From contig OZ245804.1 in NCBI GenBank assembly GCA_965228265.1, positions 1,054,001 to 1,118,000 of the forward strand: a stretch of DNA of 64,000 bases, given 5' to 3'. How positions within the stretch are numbered: position 1 is the first letter of the stretch; every line of letters starts with the position of its first letter. This document shows, piece after piece, positions 1 to 8,185 of this stretch. Made by a program: the position numbers and the translations under genes. The notes under the pieces are model-generated. The model did no database searches and was not told the DNA's origin. It saw nothing but the letters and a program-made list of their open reading frames with translations. The DNA comes from GCA-2732755 sp965228265 (GTDB taxonomy: Bacteria > Planctomycetota > Phycisphaerae > Phycisphaerales > UBA1924).

Positions 1-915
1 AGTTTGTGCCATCTGGGCGGGGTCCTGCTCTTCGGGCCTGAGGGTCAGGGTTCCCGGCGTGGTTTGCAGTCGGCGGAGCCAGGTCCGCTGGTTCTTGGCG
101 AATCGGCGGGTCTCGATCTTGATCCGCTCGTAGGCGTCGTCTTCGGAGCAGCGGCCCTCGAAGTGGTCCACAAGCTGCTTGTAGCCAAGGGCTTGGCCGG
201 CCGTCGGCCCGAGCCGCCCCGCCTCGTGCAGCCCGCGCACCTCCGCGGTCAGCCCCATCTGGCGCATCTGCTTCACACGCGCGTTGATTCGGCTGTTGAT
301 GGTCGCGGTCTCCCAGCTCAGCACGACCAGCTGCACCCCCGGATCGCGCGGGTGCTCGCGGTCCCACTGTGTTTGCAGACTCGTGATCGTCTGTCCCGTC
401 TGCTCGTACACCTCGAGCGCCCGGATCGTGCGGCGGGTGTCCGCGGGATGTATTCGGGCAGCCGAGTCCGGATCGACCGCCTCAAGCCGCCCGCGCAGCT
501 CCTCTCCCCCAAGCGCCTGAAGCCTGGCGCGCAGCTCGGGGTCTGGCTTTGGCCCCTCAAAGAGCCCGTCGATCAGCGCCTTCATGAAAAGGTGTGTCCC
601 CCCGACCACGATGGGCACGCTGCCCCGCTCCTGTATCTCCGCGATCGCGCGCTCGGCGAGCGCCAGCCACTGCGCGACCGCGAATGCCTGGGTGGGGTCG
701 ATGATGTCGACGAGGTGGTGGGGGACCTTCTCCAATTCCTCGCGCGTGGGCTTGGCGGTCCCGATGTCCAGCCCCCTGTAGACCAGATACGCGTCCGCCG
801 AGACGATCTCCGCGCCCAGATCCCGCCCGCGCAGCTCGTCTGCCACCGCAAAGGCAAGGGCCGTCTTCCCACCAGCGGTGGGGCCACAGATGACTGGATA
901 CCGCTTGGTCGTCAC
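1..915 (-). CDS. miaA: tRNA dimethylallyltransferase MiaA (3' end cut by window edge)
   Basis: Adds the dimethylallyl group of DMAPP to N6 of A37 in tRNAs that read codons starting with U. Reading from a GTG at 915, the protein begins VTTKRYPVICGPTAGGKTAL: a P-loop (GPTAGGKT) at residues 10-17. It continues with the DMAPP-transferase signature EIVSADAYLVYRGLDIGTAKPT and VPHHLVDIIDP. At least 305 codons are present with no stop before base 1; bacterial MiaA is usually 300-320 residues, so only the extreme C-terminus is missing. The GTG overlaps the stop of the small membrane protein upstream (GTGA), which fixes the start and implies translational coupling. GTG start and open end make it easy to miss in automatic ORF lists. 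Function is confident. Confidence 0.93.
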   Translation of the reverse strand, partial: MTTKRYPVICGPTAGGKTALAFAVADELRGRDLGAEIVSADAYLVYRGLDIGTAKPTREELEKVPHHLVDIIDPTQAFAVAQWLALAERAIAEIQERGSVPIVVGGTHLFMKALIDGLFEGPKPDPELRARLQALGGEELRGRLEAVDPDSAARIHPADTRRTIRALEVYEQTGQTITSLQTQWDREHPRDPGVQLVVLSWETATINSRINARVKQMRQMGLTAEVRGLHEAGRLGPTAGQALGYKQLVDHFEGRCSEDDAYERIKIETRRFAKNQRTWLRRLQTTPGTLTLRPEEQDPAQMAQT

Positions 916-1202
916 GCGGGGAGTCTACGGGCGAGCGAGGCGCAGCCAATCAGTGTGCCGATCAGCATCCCAACGAGCCCTGCCGTCATGCTTGCCGATC
1001 CGATCCATCCGTTGCGGCCGCTGACGATGCCCTCGATGGTCTCATTGGCGGGATGGGCGAGGCACGGGTGGACTGCCGCGGCGTAGAGGGCATTGGCGGC
1101 AACAACAGATTCATAGATCTGCGGCATGATGACCAGGCATGTCCCACAGATCAGCAGGGTCATCGGCAACGCTCTCGACCGATTCGAGACGCCTTCGTTC
1201 AT
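912..1202 (-). CDS. small two-segment membrane protein upstream of miaA
   Basis: Unrecognised 96-residue protein. It has two hydrophobic stretches, about residues 12-30 (LPMTLLICGTCLVIMP) and 72-90 (ASMTAGLVGMLIGTLIGCAS), so it is probably an inner-membrane hairpin. The start was set at the ATG at 1202 because a strong Shine-Dalgarno (GGAAGGAG) lies 6 bases before it; the longer frame from 1223 would place that site inside the gene. The TGA overlaps the miaA GTG by four bases (GTGA), so the two genes are probably co-translated. No functional link to tRNA modification can be read from the sequence. The divergent neighbour is der. Confidence 0.6.
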   Translation of the reverse strand: MNEGVSNRSRALPMTLLICGTCLVIMPQIYESVVAANALYAAAVHPCLAHPANETIEGIVSGRNGWIGSASMTAGLVGMLIGTLIGCASLARRLPA

Positions 1203-1240
1203 GGAGGACTCCTTCCTGTCCACCCTGCCCTCTATTCGTC

Positions 1241-1261
1241 GTGGAAAGCACCGAGTTCCAC
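1241..1261. promoter_or_regulatory. 6-bp inverted repeat between der and the miaA operon
   Basis: GTGGAA and TTCCAC flank a 9-base spacer in the 111-base gap between the divergent starts at 1202 and 1314. A symmetric site in a divergent promoter region could be an operator, but six base pairs is short and no regulator is linked to it. Confidence 0.2.
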
Positions 1262-1313
1262 CCGGGCTTGGCGATCTCCGAGGTCAGAAGCGGCTGCCCT
1301 CCTACGCTTGCCC

Positions 1314-2909
1314 ATGCCCCTGCCCCGTGTTGCCATTGTGGGCCGACCCAACGTCGGCAAAAGCTCCCTCATGAACCTGCTGGCCAGGGAGAAGGTCTCG
1401 ATCGTCGACGACCTGCCGGGGGTCACGCGCGACCGGGTCTCCACGATCGTCCACCTCGAAGACCCGGAGGGTGAAGGTCCCGGCGTCGATATCGAGGTCA
1501 TCGACACCGGCGGCTTCGGCGTCTACGTCGCAGAGGGACAGCAATTCGACGACGCGGGCAAGGACCTGACCCAGCTCACCGAGCAGATCGAGTGGCAGAT
1601 TGCACAGGCCGTGGGATCAGCCGACCTCGTCCTGTTCGCCATCGACGCGCAGGTGGGCATCACCCCACGCGATGAGGAAATCGCCAAGATGCTCCGCGAA
1701 CAGAAGTTCGGCCGCGAGCAGGGCGATGGCAGCAACCCCGTCCCCGTCGTCATGGTCGCCACCAAGATCGACGGCCCCAAGTGGGAAGCGCACGGCTACG
1801 AGCTCTCGGGTCTCGGCTTCGGTGAGCCGCTCATGATCGGCTCGCTCAACAACTACATGCGCCGCGATTTCTTCGAGAGCCTGTTCGAACACGTCAAGGG
1901 CTTCGAGGCCTCGCCCGAACCGCCGAGCGATCTGAAGCTGGCAATCGTGGGCAAGCGCAACGCGGGCAAGAGCACGCTCATCAACACACTGGCGGGCGAG
2001 CCGCGTGTGATCGTGAGTGAGATCGCCGGCACAACGCGCGACGCTGTCGACGTCCGCTTCAAGCTCGACGACAAGACCGTCACCGCGATCGACACCGCGG
2101 GTCTTCGTCGGAAGAAGTCGTTCGCCGGCCGCGTCGAATGGTTCGCGCTGGATCGGCTCCAGCGTTCACTCAAGCGTGCCGACGCGGTTCTGTTTCTTGT
2201 GGACGCGACGGAGAAGATCAGCCACGTCGATAACCAGCTCGCCAAGATGGTGATCGACGCGGGCGTGCCCGTGGTGATCGTGATCAACAAGTGGGACCTG
2301 GCCGAGGGTGAGATCGGTCGCCGGGGTCGTCCCGTGGGCACCGCCGATTACGCCGATTACCTCCGCAAGGAGCTGCGGGGGCTGAGCTTTGCGCCGCTCG
2401 CGTTCATCAGCGCGAGCCAGGGGCGGAACGTGCGCGAGGTGATCGACCTGGCCGGCGAGCTGGCCGAGCAGAGCCGGGTGCGGATCACCACGGGCGAACT
2501 CAACCGCATGATCGAGAAGCTGCTCGCCGAGCGCGGACCCACGAACAAGCTGGGCGATGTCGCCAAGATCTACTACGCCGCCCAGACCGGCATCGCGCCG
2601 CCCACCATCACCATCGTCGTCAACAAGCCCGATCTCTTCACGCCCATGTACCAGCGGTTCCTCATGAACCGCTTCCGCGAGATGCTCCCGTTCGGCGAGG
2701 TCCCGATCCGCCTGCGCATCAAGGCCCGCAGCAAGCGCAAGGGCAAGGCGGGTGTCATCGACACGCAACGGGGCGACCGCGTGATGCCCGGCGCACCCGC
2801 GGGCGGCGTCATCGAGCTCGACCTGGCCGACATGGACGACGCACCCATCTTCACCGACGCCGACTGGGCCGACCTGCCCCAGGACGTCGACGAGTTCTTC
2901 GACGACTAA
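1314..2909 (+). CDS. der: ribosome biogenesis GTPase Der (EngA)
   Basis: Double-Era-like GTPase that assists 50S subunit assembly in the cytoplasm. Two G domains in tandem are visible. The first has GRPNVGKSS (residues 9-17), a DTGG switch II, and the variant G4 motif TKID. The second has GKRNAGKST, DTAGLRRK and NKWD. A KH-like C-terminal domain follows (about 390-480: KIYYAAQTGIAPPTITIVVN, then MYQRFLMNRFRE). At 531 residues it is longer than the usual 440-490. The surplus is a linker in G1 (DPEGEGPG, GREQGDGSNP) and an acidic tail of about 35 residues ending VDEFFDD. The ATG at 1314 starts directly at the conserved PRVAIVGRPNVGKS; the frame is open upstream, but that part looks non-coding. 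No good Shine-Dalgarno is visible. Confidence 0.95.
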   Translation: MPLPRVAIVGRPNVGKSSLMNLLAREKVSIVDDLPGVTRDRVSTIVHLEDPEGEGPGVDIEVIDTGGFGVYVAEGQQFDDAGKDLTQLTEQIEWQIAQAVGSADLVLFAIDAQVGITPRDEEIAKMLREQKFGREQGDGSNPVPVVMVATKIDGPKWEAHGYELSGLGFGEPLMIGSLNNYMRRDFFESLFEHVKGFEASPEPPSDLKLAIVGKRNAGKSTLINTLAGEPRVIVSEIAGTTRDAVDVRFKLDDKTVTAIDTAGLRRKKSFAGRVEWFALDRLQRSLKRADAVLFLVDATEKISHVDNQLAKMVIDAGVPVVIVINKWDLAEGEIGRRGRPVGTADYADYLRKELRGLSFAPLAFISASQGRNVREVIDLAGELAEQSRVRITTGELNRMIEKLLAERGPTNKLGDVAKIYYAAQTGIAPPTITIVVNKPDLFTPMYQRFLMNRFREMLPFGEVPIRLRIKARSKRKGKAGVIDTQRGDRVMPGAPAGGVIELDLADMDDAPIFTDADWADLPQDVDEFFDD

Positions 2910-2921
2910 AGACTTCCCGAG

Positions 2922-3470
2922 TCACGCGGCGAGATCCGTCAGCGCTTCGACGAGCCCTTTGGCGCGGCGGGTCGATTCGTACAGCGTCGCCGGCGGACGC
3001 ACATCGAGCAGCGACGTGCGCACGAGCTCGGTTTCCGTGAGCAGCTTGAGCGACTGACTCAGCGCCCGGTCGGTGATGGGCGTGACGCGCATGGCGATCT
3101 CGCGGAAACGCCTCGCCTCGCGCCCGATTGTCCAGAGGATCGGCAGATGCCACTTGTAGCCGGGCAGCTCGGGCACGCCCAGACGTGCCGTGCTGCTGGC
3201 GATCCGTGCGCACGCGGCCGCGGCTGCCTGCCCCTCGGGCGTCAGCACATACTCGGGCCGGAGCGGGTGCCCGTAGCCAGGGTTTGGCGCGACAAGCCCC
3301 ATCTGGATGAGCCCCTCAAGGGCCGAGGCGATCGCCCGGGGGCTCGCGCCGAGGCGGTTGCGGAGAACGACCACCCGCGTCCCGCCCGTGCGCGCCAGCT
3401 CCGCCAGGATCCCGGCCGACCACTTGCGGCGGAACAGAGCGATCAACTTGCCGGCTTCGGGTTCAGACAT
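2922..3470 (-). CDS. tandem HxlR-type winged-helix regulator
   Basis: A 182-residue protein that appears to be two HxlR-like winged-helix domains in one chain. The first, about residues 8-85, reads LFRRKWSAGILAEL, RLGASPRAIASALEGLIQMGLV and LRPEYVLTPEGQ. The second, about 105-178, reads YKWHLPILWTIGREARRFRE, ITDRALSQSLKLLTETELV and PPATLYESTRRA. HxlR proteins are normally one domain of about 110 residues acting as dimers, so this may be an intramolecular dimer. No sensor cysteine is obvious apart from one Cys between the domains. It is divergent from a VOC gene with an 80-base gap containing a TATAG/CTATA palindrome, so it probably controls that operon and itself. The domain assignment is by eye. 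Confidence 0.72.
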   Translation of the reverse strand: MSEPEAGKLIALFRRKWSAGILAELARTGGTRVVVLRNRLGASPRAIASALEGLIQMGLVAPNPGYGHPLRPEYVLTPEGQAAAAACARIASSTARLGVPELPGYKWHLPILWTIGREARRFREIAMRVTPITDRALSQSLKLLTETELVRTSLLDVRPPATLYESTRRAKGLVEALTDLAA

Positions 3471-3488
3471 GGCGCTTGCGTCCGGGGA

Positions 3489-3515
3489 TTGACGAAAGTA
3501 TAGTAGCTATATATT
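3489..3515 (+). promoter_or_regulatory. candidate divergent promoter and operator (HxlR/VOC)
   Basis: TTGACG at 3489-3494 and TATATT at 3510-3515 could be -35 and -10 for the VOC gene, though the 15-base spacing is short. On the other strand TATACT (3502-3497) could be the -10 of the regulator gene. A perfect palindrome, TATAG-TAG-CTATA (3499-3511), overlaps both, as expected for an autoregulatory operator. This stretch is AT-rich against a very GC-rich background. Confidence 0.45.
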
Positions 3516-3550
3516 TCGCTGTCCAGCACTCTCTGCCCGAGGAGCACCCC

Positions 3551-3931
3551 ATGCCCGGACCGATCGCCTTCGCCCCCGAGATCACCATCGCCATGCACGT
3601 CTCGAATCTCGATCGATCGATCGACTGGTACGCGAATGTGCTCGGCTTCACGATGCTCTACAAGGTCGACGAGATCGCGTGGGCGGAGTTTGCCTCGCCC
3701 GTCAACGGCACGCAGATCGGGCTGAGCCAGGTCGAGAATGCAAAGGGATCACAGAGCTGCGTACCGACCTTCGCGGTCGAGGACATCGCGGCTGCACGCG
3801 CCCATCTCGAATCGCACGACGTCCGTTTCGACGGCGACACCATCACCATCGAAGGGCTCGTCAAGCTCGCCACGTTCTTCGATCCTGACGGCAACCCGCT
3901 CATGCTCAGCCAGTCGCTCATGCAGCAGTGA
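3551..3931 (+). CDS. VOC (glyoxalase/bleomycin-resistance fold) protein
   Basis: A 126-residue single vicinal-oxygen-chelate domain. The beta-alpha-beta-beta-beta modules are recognisable: ITIAMHVSNLDRSIDWYANV, VLGFTMLYKVDEIAWAEF, then VPTFAVEDIAAARAHLESHD and LATFFDPDGNPLMLSQSL. The FxDPDGNxL ending is typical of the family. Candidate metal ligands are His18 near the N-terminus and a late acidic residue, but substrate and metal cannot be assigned. The ATG at 3551 has a clear GAGGAGCACC Shine-Dalgarno, whereas the longer frame would start inside the promoter region. It is followed 16 bases later by a DUF6265-like gene with its own AAAAGGAG site, forming a two-gene operon divergent from an HxlR-type regulator. 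Confidence 0.8.
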   Translation: MPGPIAFAPEITIAMHVSNLDRSIDWYANVLGFTMLYKVDEIAWAEFASPVNGTQIGLSQVENAKGSQSCVPTFAVEDIAAARAHLESHDVRFDGDTITIEGLVKLATFFDPDGNPLMLSQSLMQQ

Positions 3932-3947
3932 TCAAAAGGAGCACCCC

Positions 3948-4436
3948 ATGATCCACATCACCGCGTTCGTTGCCGCTGCACTGTCGCAGTCGCCTGCGCA
4001 GCCCGCCATGTCGGTCGATGACCTCGGCTTTCTCACCGGCTCCTGGCGGGGCGAATCCCACGGCTCGGTCATCGAGGAAACCTGGCTCCCTCCTGGGGCG
4101 GGCAACCTCACGGGTGTCTTCCGCATGTCGGGCGACGGAGCCGTCCAGCTCGTCGAGATCATGACGCTCACCGAAGTGGAAGCGGGTGTCATGTACCGCC
4201 TGCGCCACTTCGATACCGCGCTCGTGCCCTGGAAATCCGAAGCCGACGGCCCGGTCGAGGCCAAGGCTGTCCTCGTCGATGAAGACAGCGTGCGCTTCGA
4301 GTTCGAAGATGGTGACGATATCGAAGCGATCACCTATGACCGTGATGGAAATGAGATGACCGCAAGGGTGATCTTCCCCGAAAGCTCGGGGCGTGAGGCG
4401 TTCGTCCTCATTTTCGAGCGTGTGAACGCCGACTAA
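3948..4436 (+). CDS. DUF6265-like protein
   Basis: A 162-residue protein that begins with a weak hydrophobic leader (MIHITAFVAAALSQSPAQPA), probably a signal peptide cleaved near Ala20. The core LGFLTGSWRGE, VIEETWLPPGAGNLTGVFRM, LRHFD and ITYDRDGNEMTARVIF matches the lipocalin-like DUF6265 pattern, in which the strand 'GxWxG...EEtWlpp' is characteristic. No catalytic role is known to me. The second gene of the VOC operon, it has a strong AAAAGGAGCACC ribosome site. Its stop codon lies beside a hairpin that probably terminates the opposing flotillin transcript. Confidence 0.62.
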   Translation: MIHITAFVAAALSQSPAQPAMSVDDLGFLTGSWRGESHGSVIEETWLPPGAGNLTGVFRMSGDGAVQLVEIMTLTEVEAGVMYRLRHFDTALVPWKSEADGPVEAKAVLVDEDSVRFEFEDGDDIEAITYDRDGNEMTARVIFPESSGREAFVLIFERVNAD

Positions 4437-4466
4437 AAAAGCCCCCCCGCGCGAGCGAGGGGGCTC
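4435..4466 (-). terminator. Rho-independent terminator of the flotillin operon
   Basis: On the minus strand, AGCCCCC (4465-4459) and GGGGGCT (4446-4440) form a GC stem, followed directly by six T. It lies 32 bases past the flotillin stop. It may also slow the convergent VOC/DUF6265 transcript, but the + strand side has no T tract. Confidence 0.7.
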
Positions 4467-4497
4467 AGATATTTGAACTCCGACCAAGGCCCTTCGC

Positions 4498-6126
4498 TTA
4501 TGCGGGGGGCTCGTTCTTGGTGTCTTCGCCGGCACCGTCGATCTTGGGTGCTTTCGTGGCCGCGACGCGCCCGAGATAGCCGGGCAGTTCCACACCCGCC
4601 TGCTGGGCGAGCTCGTGCACGGGCGGGAGTGAGCCGATGAGGCCGCTCAGGAAGTCGGCCGTCGAGCCGCCCGCGCCCTTGCCTTCCAGGAGTGAGTTGC
4701 CTTTGCCCGAATCCCAGACCGTGATCTTGTCGATCTTGAGGTTCTGGATCGCCTTGACCTGCTCGCGGACGAGCTCGGGGAGCTGCTCGATCATCAGCAG
4801 CGTCGGCGCCACGTTCGGGTTGTTTGCAGCGGCCTCCATGAGCTTGCGGTAACCCTCGGCCTTCGCCTCCAGCACCTTCTGCACACCCGCGGCCTCGGCC
4901 TCGTACTTCAGCAGGATCGCGTCCGCCTCACCCTTGGCCTCGCGCCGGCGCTTCTCGGCCTCGGCCTCGGCGGCGATCTCGATCCGCTGTTTCTCAATCT
5001 CCTGCGGAGCCAGCTCTTCCTTCGCCAGTCGCGCAAGCTCCTGCTCACGCTCGGCCTTCAGAATCGCCTCGAACGCCTCGGCGCTGGCCACGTCGGCACG
5101 ACGCTTCGCCTCGGCGCGGATCTCGGCCAGCTTCGCGTTCGACTCGGCGATCTGCGCACGGCTCGTGTTCTCGCCCTCGGTCGCGCGGGCTTCCGCATCG
5201 GCGACCTGGACACGCTGGCTCTGCTCGGCCCGCTTGGACGCCGCCATCGTCTCCGCCTGACGCTCGGCGATCGCGATGTCCTGGTCGCGCTTGCTCTCGA
5301 CCTCGCCCTGGATGGCCTGCGCCTCGAGCGTCGCCACCGCCACACGCTGCTTCTGCTCGGCCGCCTTCTCGCCCTCGGTCGCCTGCGCCTGCTCCTTGGC
5401 GACGCTGACCGTCTTCTCACGGTTGGCGATCGCCTCACCAGTCGCACCGTCGCGGTCGGCCTGCGCCACCTCGACCTTGGCCTTGTTGATCGCGTCGGCA
5501 GCCGCCCGCTGACCGATCGCCTTGATGTAGCCCGACTCGTCCGTGATGTCCCGGATGTTCACGTTGATCAGCTCGAGGCCGATCTTGTTGATCTCCTGCG
5601 TCACGTTCTCGTTGACGAGGCCCATGAATTTCTCGCGGTCCTTGTTGATCTCCTCGATCGACAACGTCGCGATCACCAGACGAAGCTGACCCAGGATGAT
5701 GTCCTGCGCCTGCTCGCGCACCGCCTGCGGCGGGAGGCCCAAAAGGCGCTCGGCCGCGTTGCTCATCAGCACCGAATCCGTCGAGATACCCACCGTAAAC
5801 GTCGAGGGCACGTTCACGCGGATGTTGTTCAGTGAGAGCGCCCCCTCGAGCGGGATGTCGATGACGAGCGGCTCGAGCGTCATGTAGGCGTAGTCTTCGA
5901 TGATGGGCCAGACGAACTGGCCCCCGCCGTGGTAGCACCGCGCCGACTGCTTGCCCCCGCCGCGACCCCAAATCACAAGCACGCGGTTGGACGGGCACCG
6001 CCGGTACCGGCTCGCCAGGAAGACGAGCAGGAAGAGCGCCAGCACGATACCGATCGCGATCAGGACGAGCGTGAACTTGCCGACCGACCCCTCCGAGGTC
6101 TGCGCCAGCGTGATGAGATTGATCAT
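4498..6126 (-). CDS. flotillin-family membrane scaffold protein
   Basis: A 542-residue protein with an N-terminal membrane span (about residues 18-40, LVLIAIGIVLALFLLVFLA). An SPFH/band-7 domain follows (about 45-220, including NRVLVIWGRGG, IPLEGALSLNNIRVNVPSTF, LELINVNIRDITDESGYIKAIGQR). After that come about 220 residues of Ala/Glu/Lys-rich coiled coil (repeated EAxAxxGE, EAEKRRREAKGEADAIL) and a C-terminal flotillin-like end (PTLLMIEQLPELVREQVKAIQNLKIDKITVWDSGKG). Such proteins oligomerise at the membrane and organise lipid domains. The start at 6126 was chosen because AAGGGGAA sits 5 bases upstream; the ATG at 6141 has no such site. It follows an NfeD-type gene by 18 bases, the usual flotillin-NfeD pairing. 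Most similar in layout to YqiK/FloT. Confident at family level. Confidence 0.9.
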   Translation of the reverse strand: MINLITLAQTSEGSVGKFTLVLIAIGIVLALFLLVFLASRYRRCPSNRVLVIWGRGGGKQSARCYHGGGQFVWPIIEDYAYMTLEPLVIDIPLEGALSLNNIRVNVPSTFTVGISTDSVLMSNAAERLLGLPPQAVREQAQDIILGQLRLVIATLSIEEINKDREKFMGLVNENVTQEINKIGLELINVNIRDITDESGYIKAIGQRAAADAINKAKVEVAQADRDGATGEAIANREKTVSVAKEQAQATEGEKAAEQKQRVAVATLEAQAIQGEVESKRDQDIAIAERQAETMAASKRAEQSQRVQVADAEARATEGENTSRAQIAESNAKLAEIRAEAKRRADVASAEAFEAILKAEREQELARLAKEELAPQEIEKQRIEIAAEAEAEKRRREAKGEADAILLKYEAEAAGVQKVLEAKAEGYRKLMEAAANNPNVAPTLLMIEQLPELVREQVKAIQNLKIDKITVWDSGKGNSLLEGKGAGGSTADFLSGLIGSLPPVHELAQQAGVELPGYLGRVAATKAPKIDGAGEDTKNEPPA

Positions 6127-6144
6127 GGATTCCCCTTGCATGAT

Positions 6145-6735
6145 TTACGAAACCGTCTCGACGGTGAGTGTATTGGTGGTCGGATCGGCCTGCACGACCC
6201 TGATCCGCGTGTTTGTCGCGATGGGCTCGGCGCCCGACTGCACCGCGTTGAACTCGCGCTGACGCGTCCCGAGCACGAGCTTGACGCGACCCGTCCCCTG
6301 GCCCGCCGGCGGGACCTGGATGTACACGTCCCCCGCCAGCCCGACCGTCTGCCCGATCCTGACGTTGCCCGAGTTCTGGAGCAGGAGCATCTTCCGCATG
6401 AGCCAGACGAGCATCCACGAGAACGCCACGCCCGCGACGACCGCCACGAGCACCGCGCCGGTCATGTCCATCCCGAGCAGCCGCAGGGCCGCAAAGCCCG
6501 ACCACCCGCTGGCCATGAAGAACGCCGAGAGCGTCTGAAGACTCAGGACACCGACCTCGACACCCGGCGCATCGCCCCCGCCGAGCCCCGAATCGAAGTC
6601 AAGATCCGCGTCGATCCCGAGGTCGAGATCGCCCCCGAGCCCACCCAGGAAGATCTGGAAAAGGAAATAGACCGTCCCGATGATCGCGGGGATCGTGAAC
6701 CAGACCCCGCCGTTCTCGAAGAGATTGTCCAGCAT
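6145..6735 (-). CDS. NfeD-like membrane protein with C-terminal OB fold
   Basis: A 196-residue partner of the downstream flotillin. N-terminal hydrophobic segment (WFTIPAIIGTVYFLFQIFL), then an acidic linker (GGDLDLGIDADLDFDSGLGG). Two more membrane segments follow, about residues 65-85 and 93-113 (GMDMTGAVLVAVVAGVAFSWML). The C-terminal part, about 120-195, looks like an OB domain (VRIGQTVGLAGDVYIQVPPA, GRVKLVLGTRQREFNAV, TRIRVVQADP). It resembles short NfeD proteins without the ClpP-class protease domain (YqiJ/YuaF type). The start was moved to the ATG at 6735 because the upstream 13 residues (MGRERCW...) are polar and precede the conserved hydrophobic start. Role: anchoring or stabilising the flotillin assembly (family knowledge). 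Confidence 0.82.
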   Translation of the reverse strand: MLDNLFENGGVWFTIPAIIGTVYFLFQIFLGGLGGDLDLGIDADLDFDSGLGGGDAPGVEVGVLSLQTLSAFFMASGWSGFAALRLLGMDMTGAVLVAVVAGVAFSWMLVWLMRKMLLLQNSGNVRIGQTVGLAGDVYIQVPPAGQGTGRVKLVLGTRQREFNAVQSGAEPIATNTRIRVVQADPTTNTLTVETVS

Positions 6736-6896
6736 CGCGCACCAACACCTTTCCCGGCCCATCAGGGGCAGCACCGGCCGTGACGCGAGTCTATCCGATT
6801 GTGGATCTCTGCCCCGCGCCAGCTTCTTGGGGAAATACCCGCGCGAATTTCACCACGAGCCCTTCGCGCAGCGAGGGTGTATGACTGCGCAAAGAC

Positions 6897-6922
6897 GACC
6901 CCTCCCGAACGGAAGGGGCTCG
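6897..6922 (-). terminator. possible terminator after the receiver-GAF gene
   Basis: Minus strand: a stem of about 8 bp (GCCCCTTCC/GGGAGGGG, one mismatch, loop GTTC) lies about 25 bases past the stop of the gene ending at 6947. There is only a short, interrupted T tract, so it is a weak candidate. The rest of the 210-base gap up to the NfeD start shows nothing coding. Confidence 0.3.
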
Positions 6923-6946
6923 TTCTGATTCGGATTGACGCGTAAG

Positions 6947-8158
6947 TTACGCCGCCAGATCGATATCGTCCGGCCCGTCGTACTCGTCGTACTCGTCGTA
7001 GTCGTAGCTGTCCGGCGCATCGCCGATCGCGCCCCACTTGTGCTTGGGCAGGTGGCGGTGGTGGACGTGGATGATCCGCGCCAGCTGCCGGCTGAACAGC
7101 GCGCTGATCGTGTCGAGCAGCTTGACCGTCTCGTTCGAGAAGTGGTCGTGGTCGTCGCGGAAGAGCGTCACGACCGCGAGGCACTCGTCGTTGTGCAGGC
7201 AGGGGAACGCGAGCAGCGTCTGCTCGGGCAGCCAGTGGGCGTCCGGGCCCATGAGCCTTGCGACGTCACGCCGCGTGTCGTACTGATGCACACCCGGGCG
7301 GTGCTCAAACCGCGGCGCCAGCACCTCGGCGAGATGGTCGAGCAATGCATCGACACTCGCCTTCGGGATGTCCGCGTTGACGTACGCGCCCAGGCTGAAC
7401 TCGCTGCCCGAGGCGGGCAGGAAGATCGCCGCGTTGGTCGGCCCCGTCTTGGCGAGGATGAATTCGAGCACGACCCGCAGCAGCGACTCGATCTCGAGCT
7501 CCTGGCGGATGATGCCGTTGAACTCTCCGCAGATCGAGAGCTTGTCGATCTCGCCCGACAGCTCGCGGTACGCGTCGACCAGATCGTTGCACATGTCCGA
7601 GACCTGGTTGGTCACCTCGTGCCTGGCGCTATTGAGCTTCTTGCACACCGAACGCAGGCGGATCGAACGCTCCTCGCGCTGGCGCGCCACGTTTGAGCGG
7701 TCGAGCGCCGAACGCAGCGCAGCCCCCGCCTTCTCCTGCCCGAGCTCGGCGCTGATGATGTCCACCGCGCCGCAGCGCATCGCATCGATCGCGTCGTCGA
7801 GCGTCGCGTTCTCGCACACCATCACGCACGCGATCGCGGGCGAGCTGATCGAGAGCTGACGGATGAACTCGTGCGCGCCGGGCGTGTCCTGGGTGAGCAC
7901 GATCACATCGATCCGGGGCCGCTCGGTCTGGCTGAGGCGCAGGCGTGCGTCGTCGACGGTGTACTGGCACTCCATCGGGACCTCAAGCTCACCAAGCGCC
8001 GGGCCCACGAGCATCGCGGTCGCGTCGGATTCACTCACAACGAGCGCTCTGGCGCTGGCGTGACGGGTGTCGGGGGTTGCGGGGATGCTCTGCCGCCGCG
8101 CTCTCGTCCGACCGCGACCACCGGCTTCCTCTCCCTTGTTGCGCCTCATCCCACCCAT
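6947..8158 (-). CDS. degenerate receiver-domain plus GAF signalling protein
   Basis: A 403-residue cytoplasmic protein. After a basic 35-residue leader comes a CheY-like region (about 38-155: ARALVVSESDATAMLVG, IDVIVLTQDTPGAHEFIRQL, AMRCGAVDIISAELGQE). The usual phospho-Asp position is in a VIVLTQD context, and the Thr/Lys switch residues are unclear, so phosphorylation is uncertain. A helical linker (160-215) is followed by a GAF domain (about 220-365: LLRVVLEFILAKTGPTNAAIF, LLAFPCLHNDECLAVVTLFR, LLDTISALFSRQLARI). The C-terminus is Tyr/Asp-rich (SYDYDEYDEYDGPDDID). It is last of three genes with a HDOD-kinase and an HTH-receiver; the gap to the kinase is 27 bases. The start may be the second ATG at 8149, since the GGAG lies too close to the first. 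Confidence 0.7.
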   Translation of the reverse strand: MGGMRRNKGEEAGGRGRTRARRQSIPATPDTRHASARALVVSESDATAMLVGPALGELEVPMECQYTVDDARLRLSQTERPRIDVIVLTQDTPGAHEFIRQLSISSPAIACVMVCENATLDDAIDAMRCGAVDIISAELGQEKAGAALRSALDRSNVARQREERSIRLRSVCKKLNSARHEVTNQVSDMCNDLVDAYRELSGEIDKLSICGEFNGIIRQELEIESLLRVVLEFILAKTGPTNAAIFLPASGSEFSLGAYVNADIPKASVDALLDHLAEVLAPRFEHRPGVHQYDTRRDVARLMGPDAHWLPEQTLLAFPCLHNDECLAVVTLFRDDHDHFSNETVKLLDTISALFSRQLARIIHVHHRHLPKHKWGAIGDAPDSYDYDEYDEYDGPDDIDLAA

Positions 8159-8185
8159 CGCTCCGCCTTCCCCGGCCGGCGTCTC

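Noticed and set aside
3932..3947. Possible tRNA or small RNA genes in intergenic gaps
   Set aside because: No gap folded into a cloverleaf or had T-loop (GTTCGANTC) consensus by eye; no rRNA-like sequence seen anywhere in the window.
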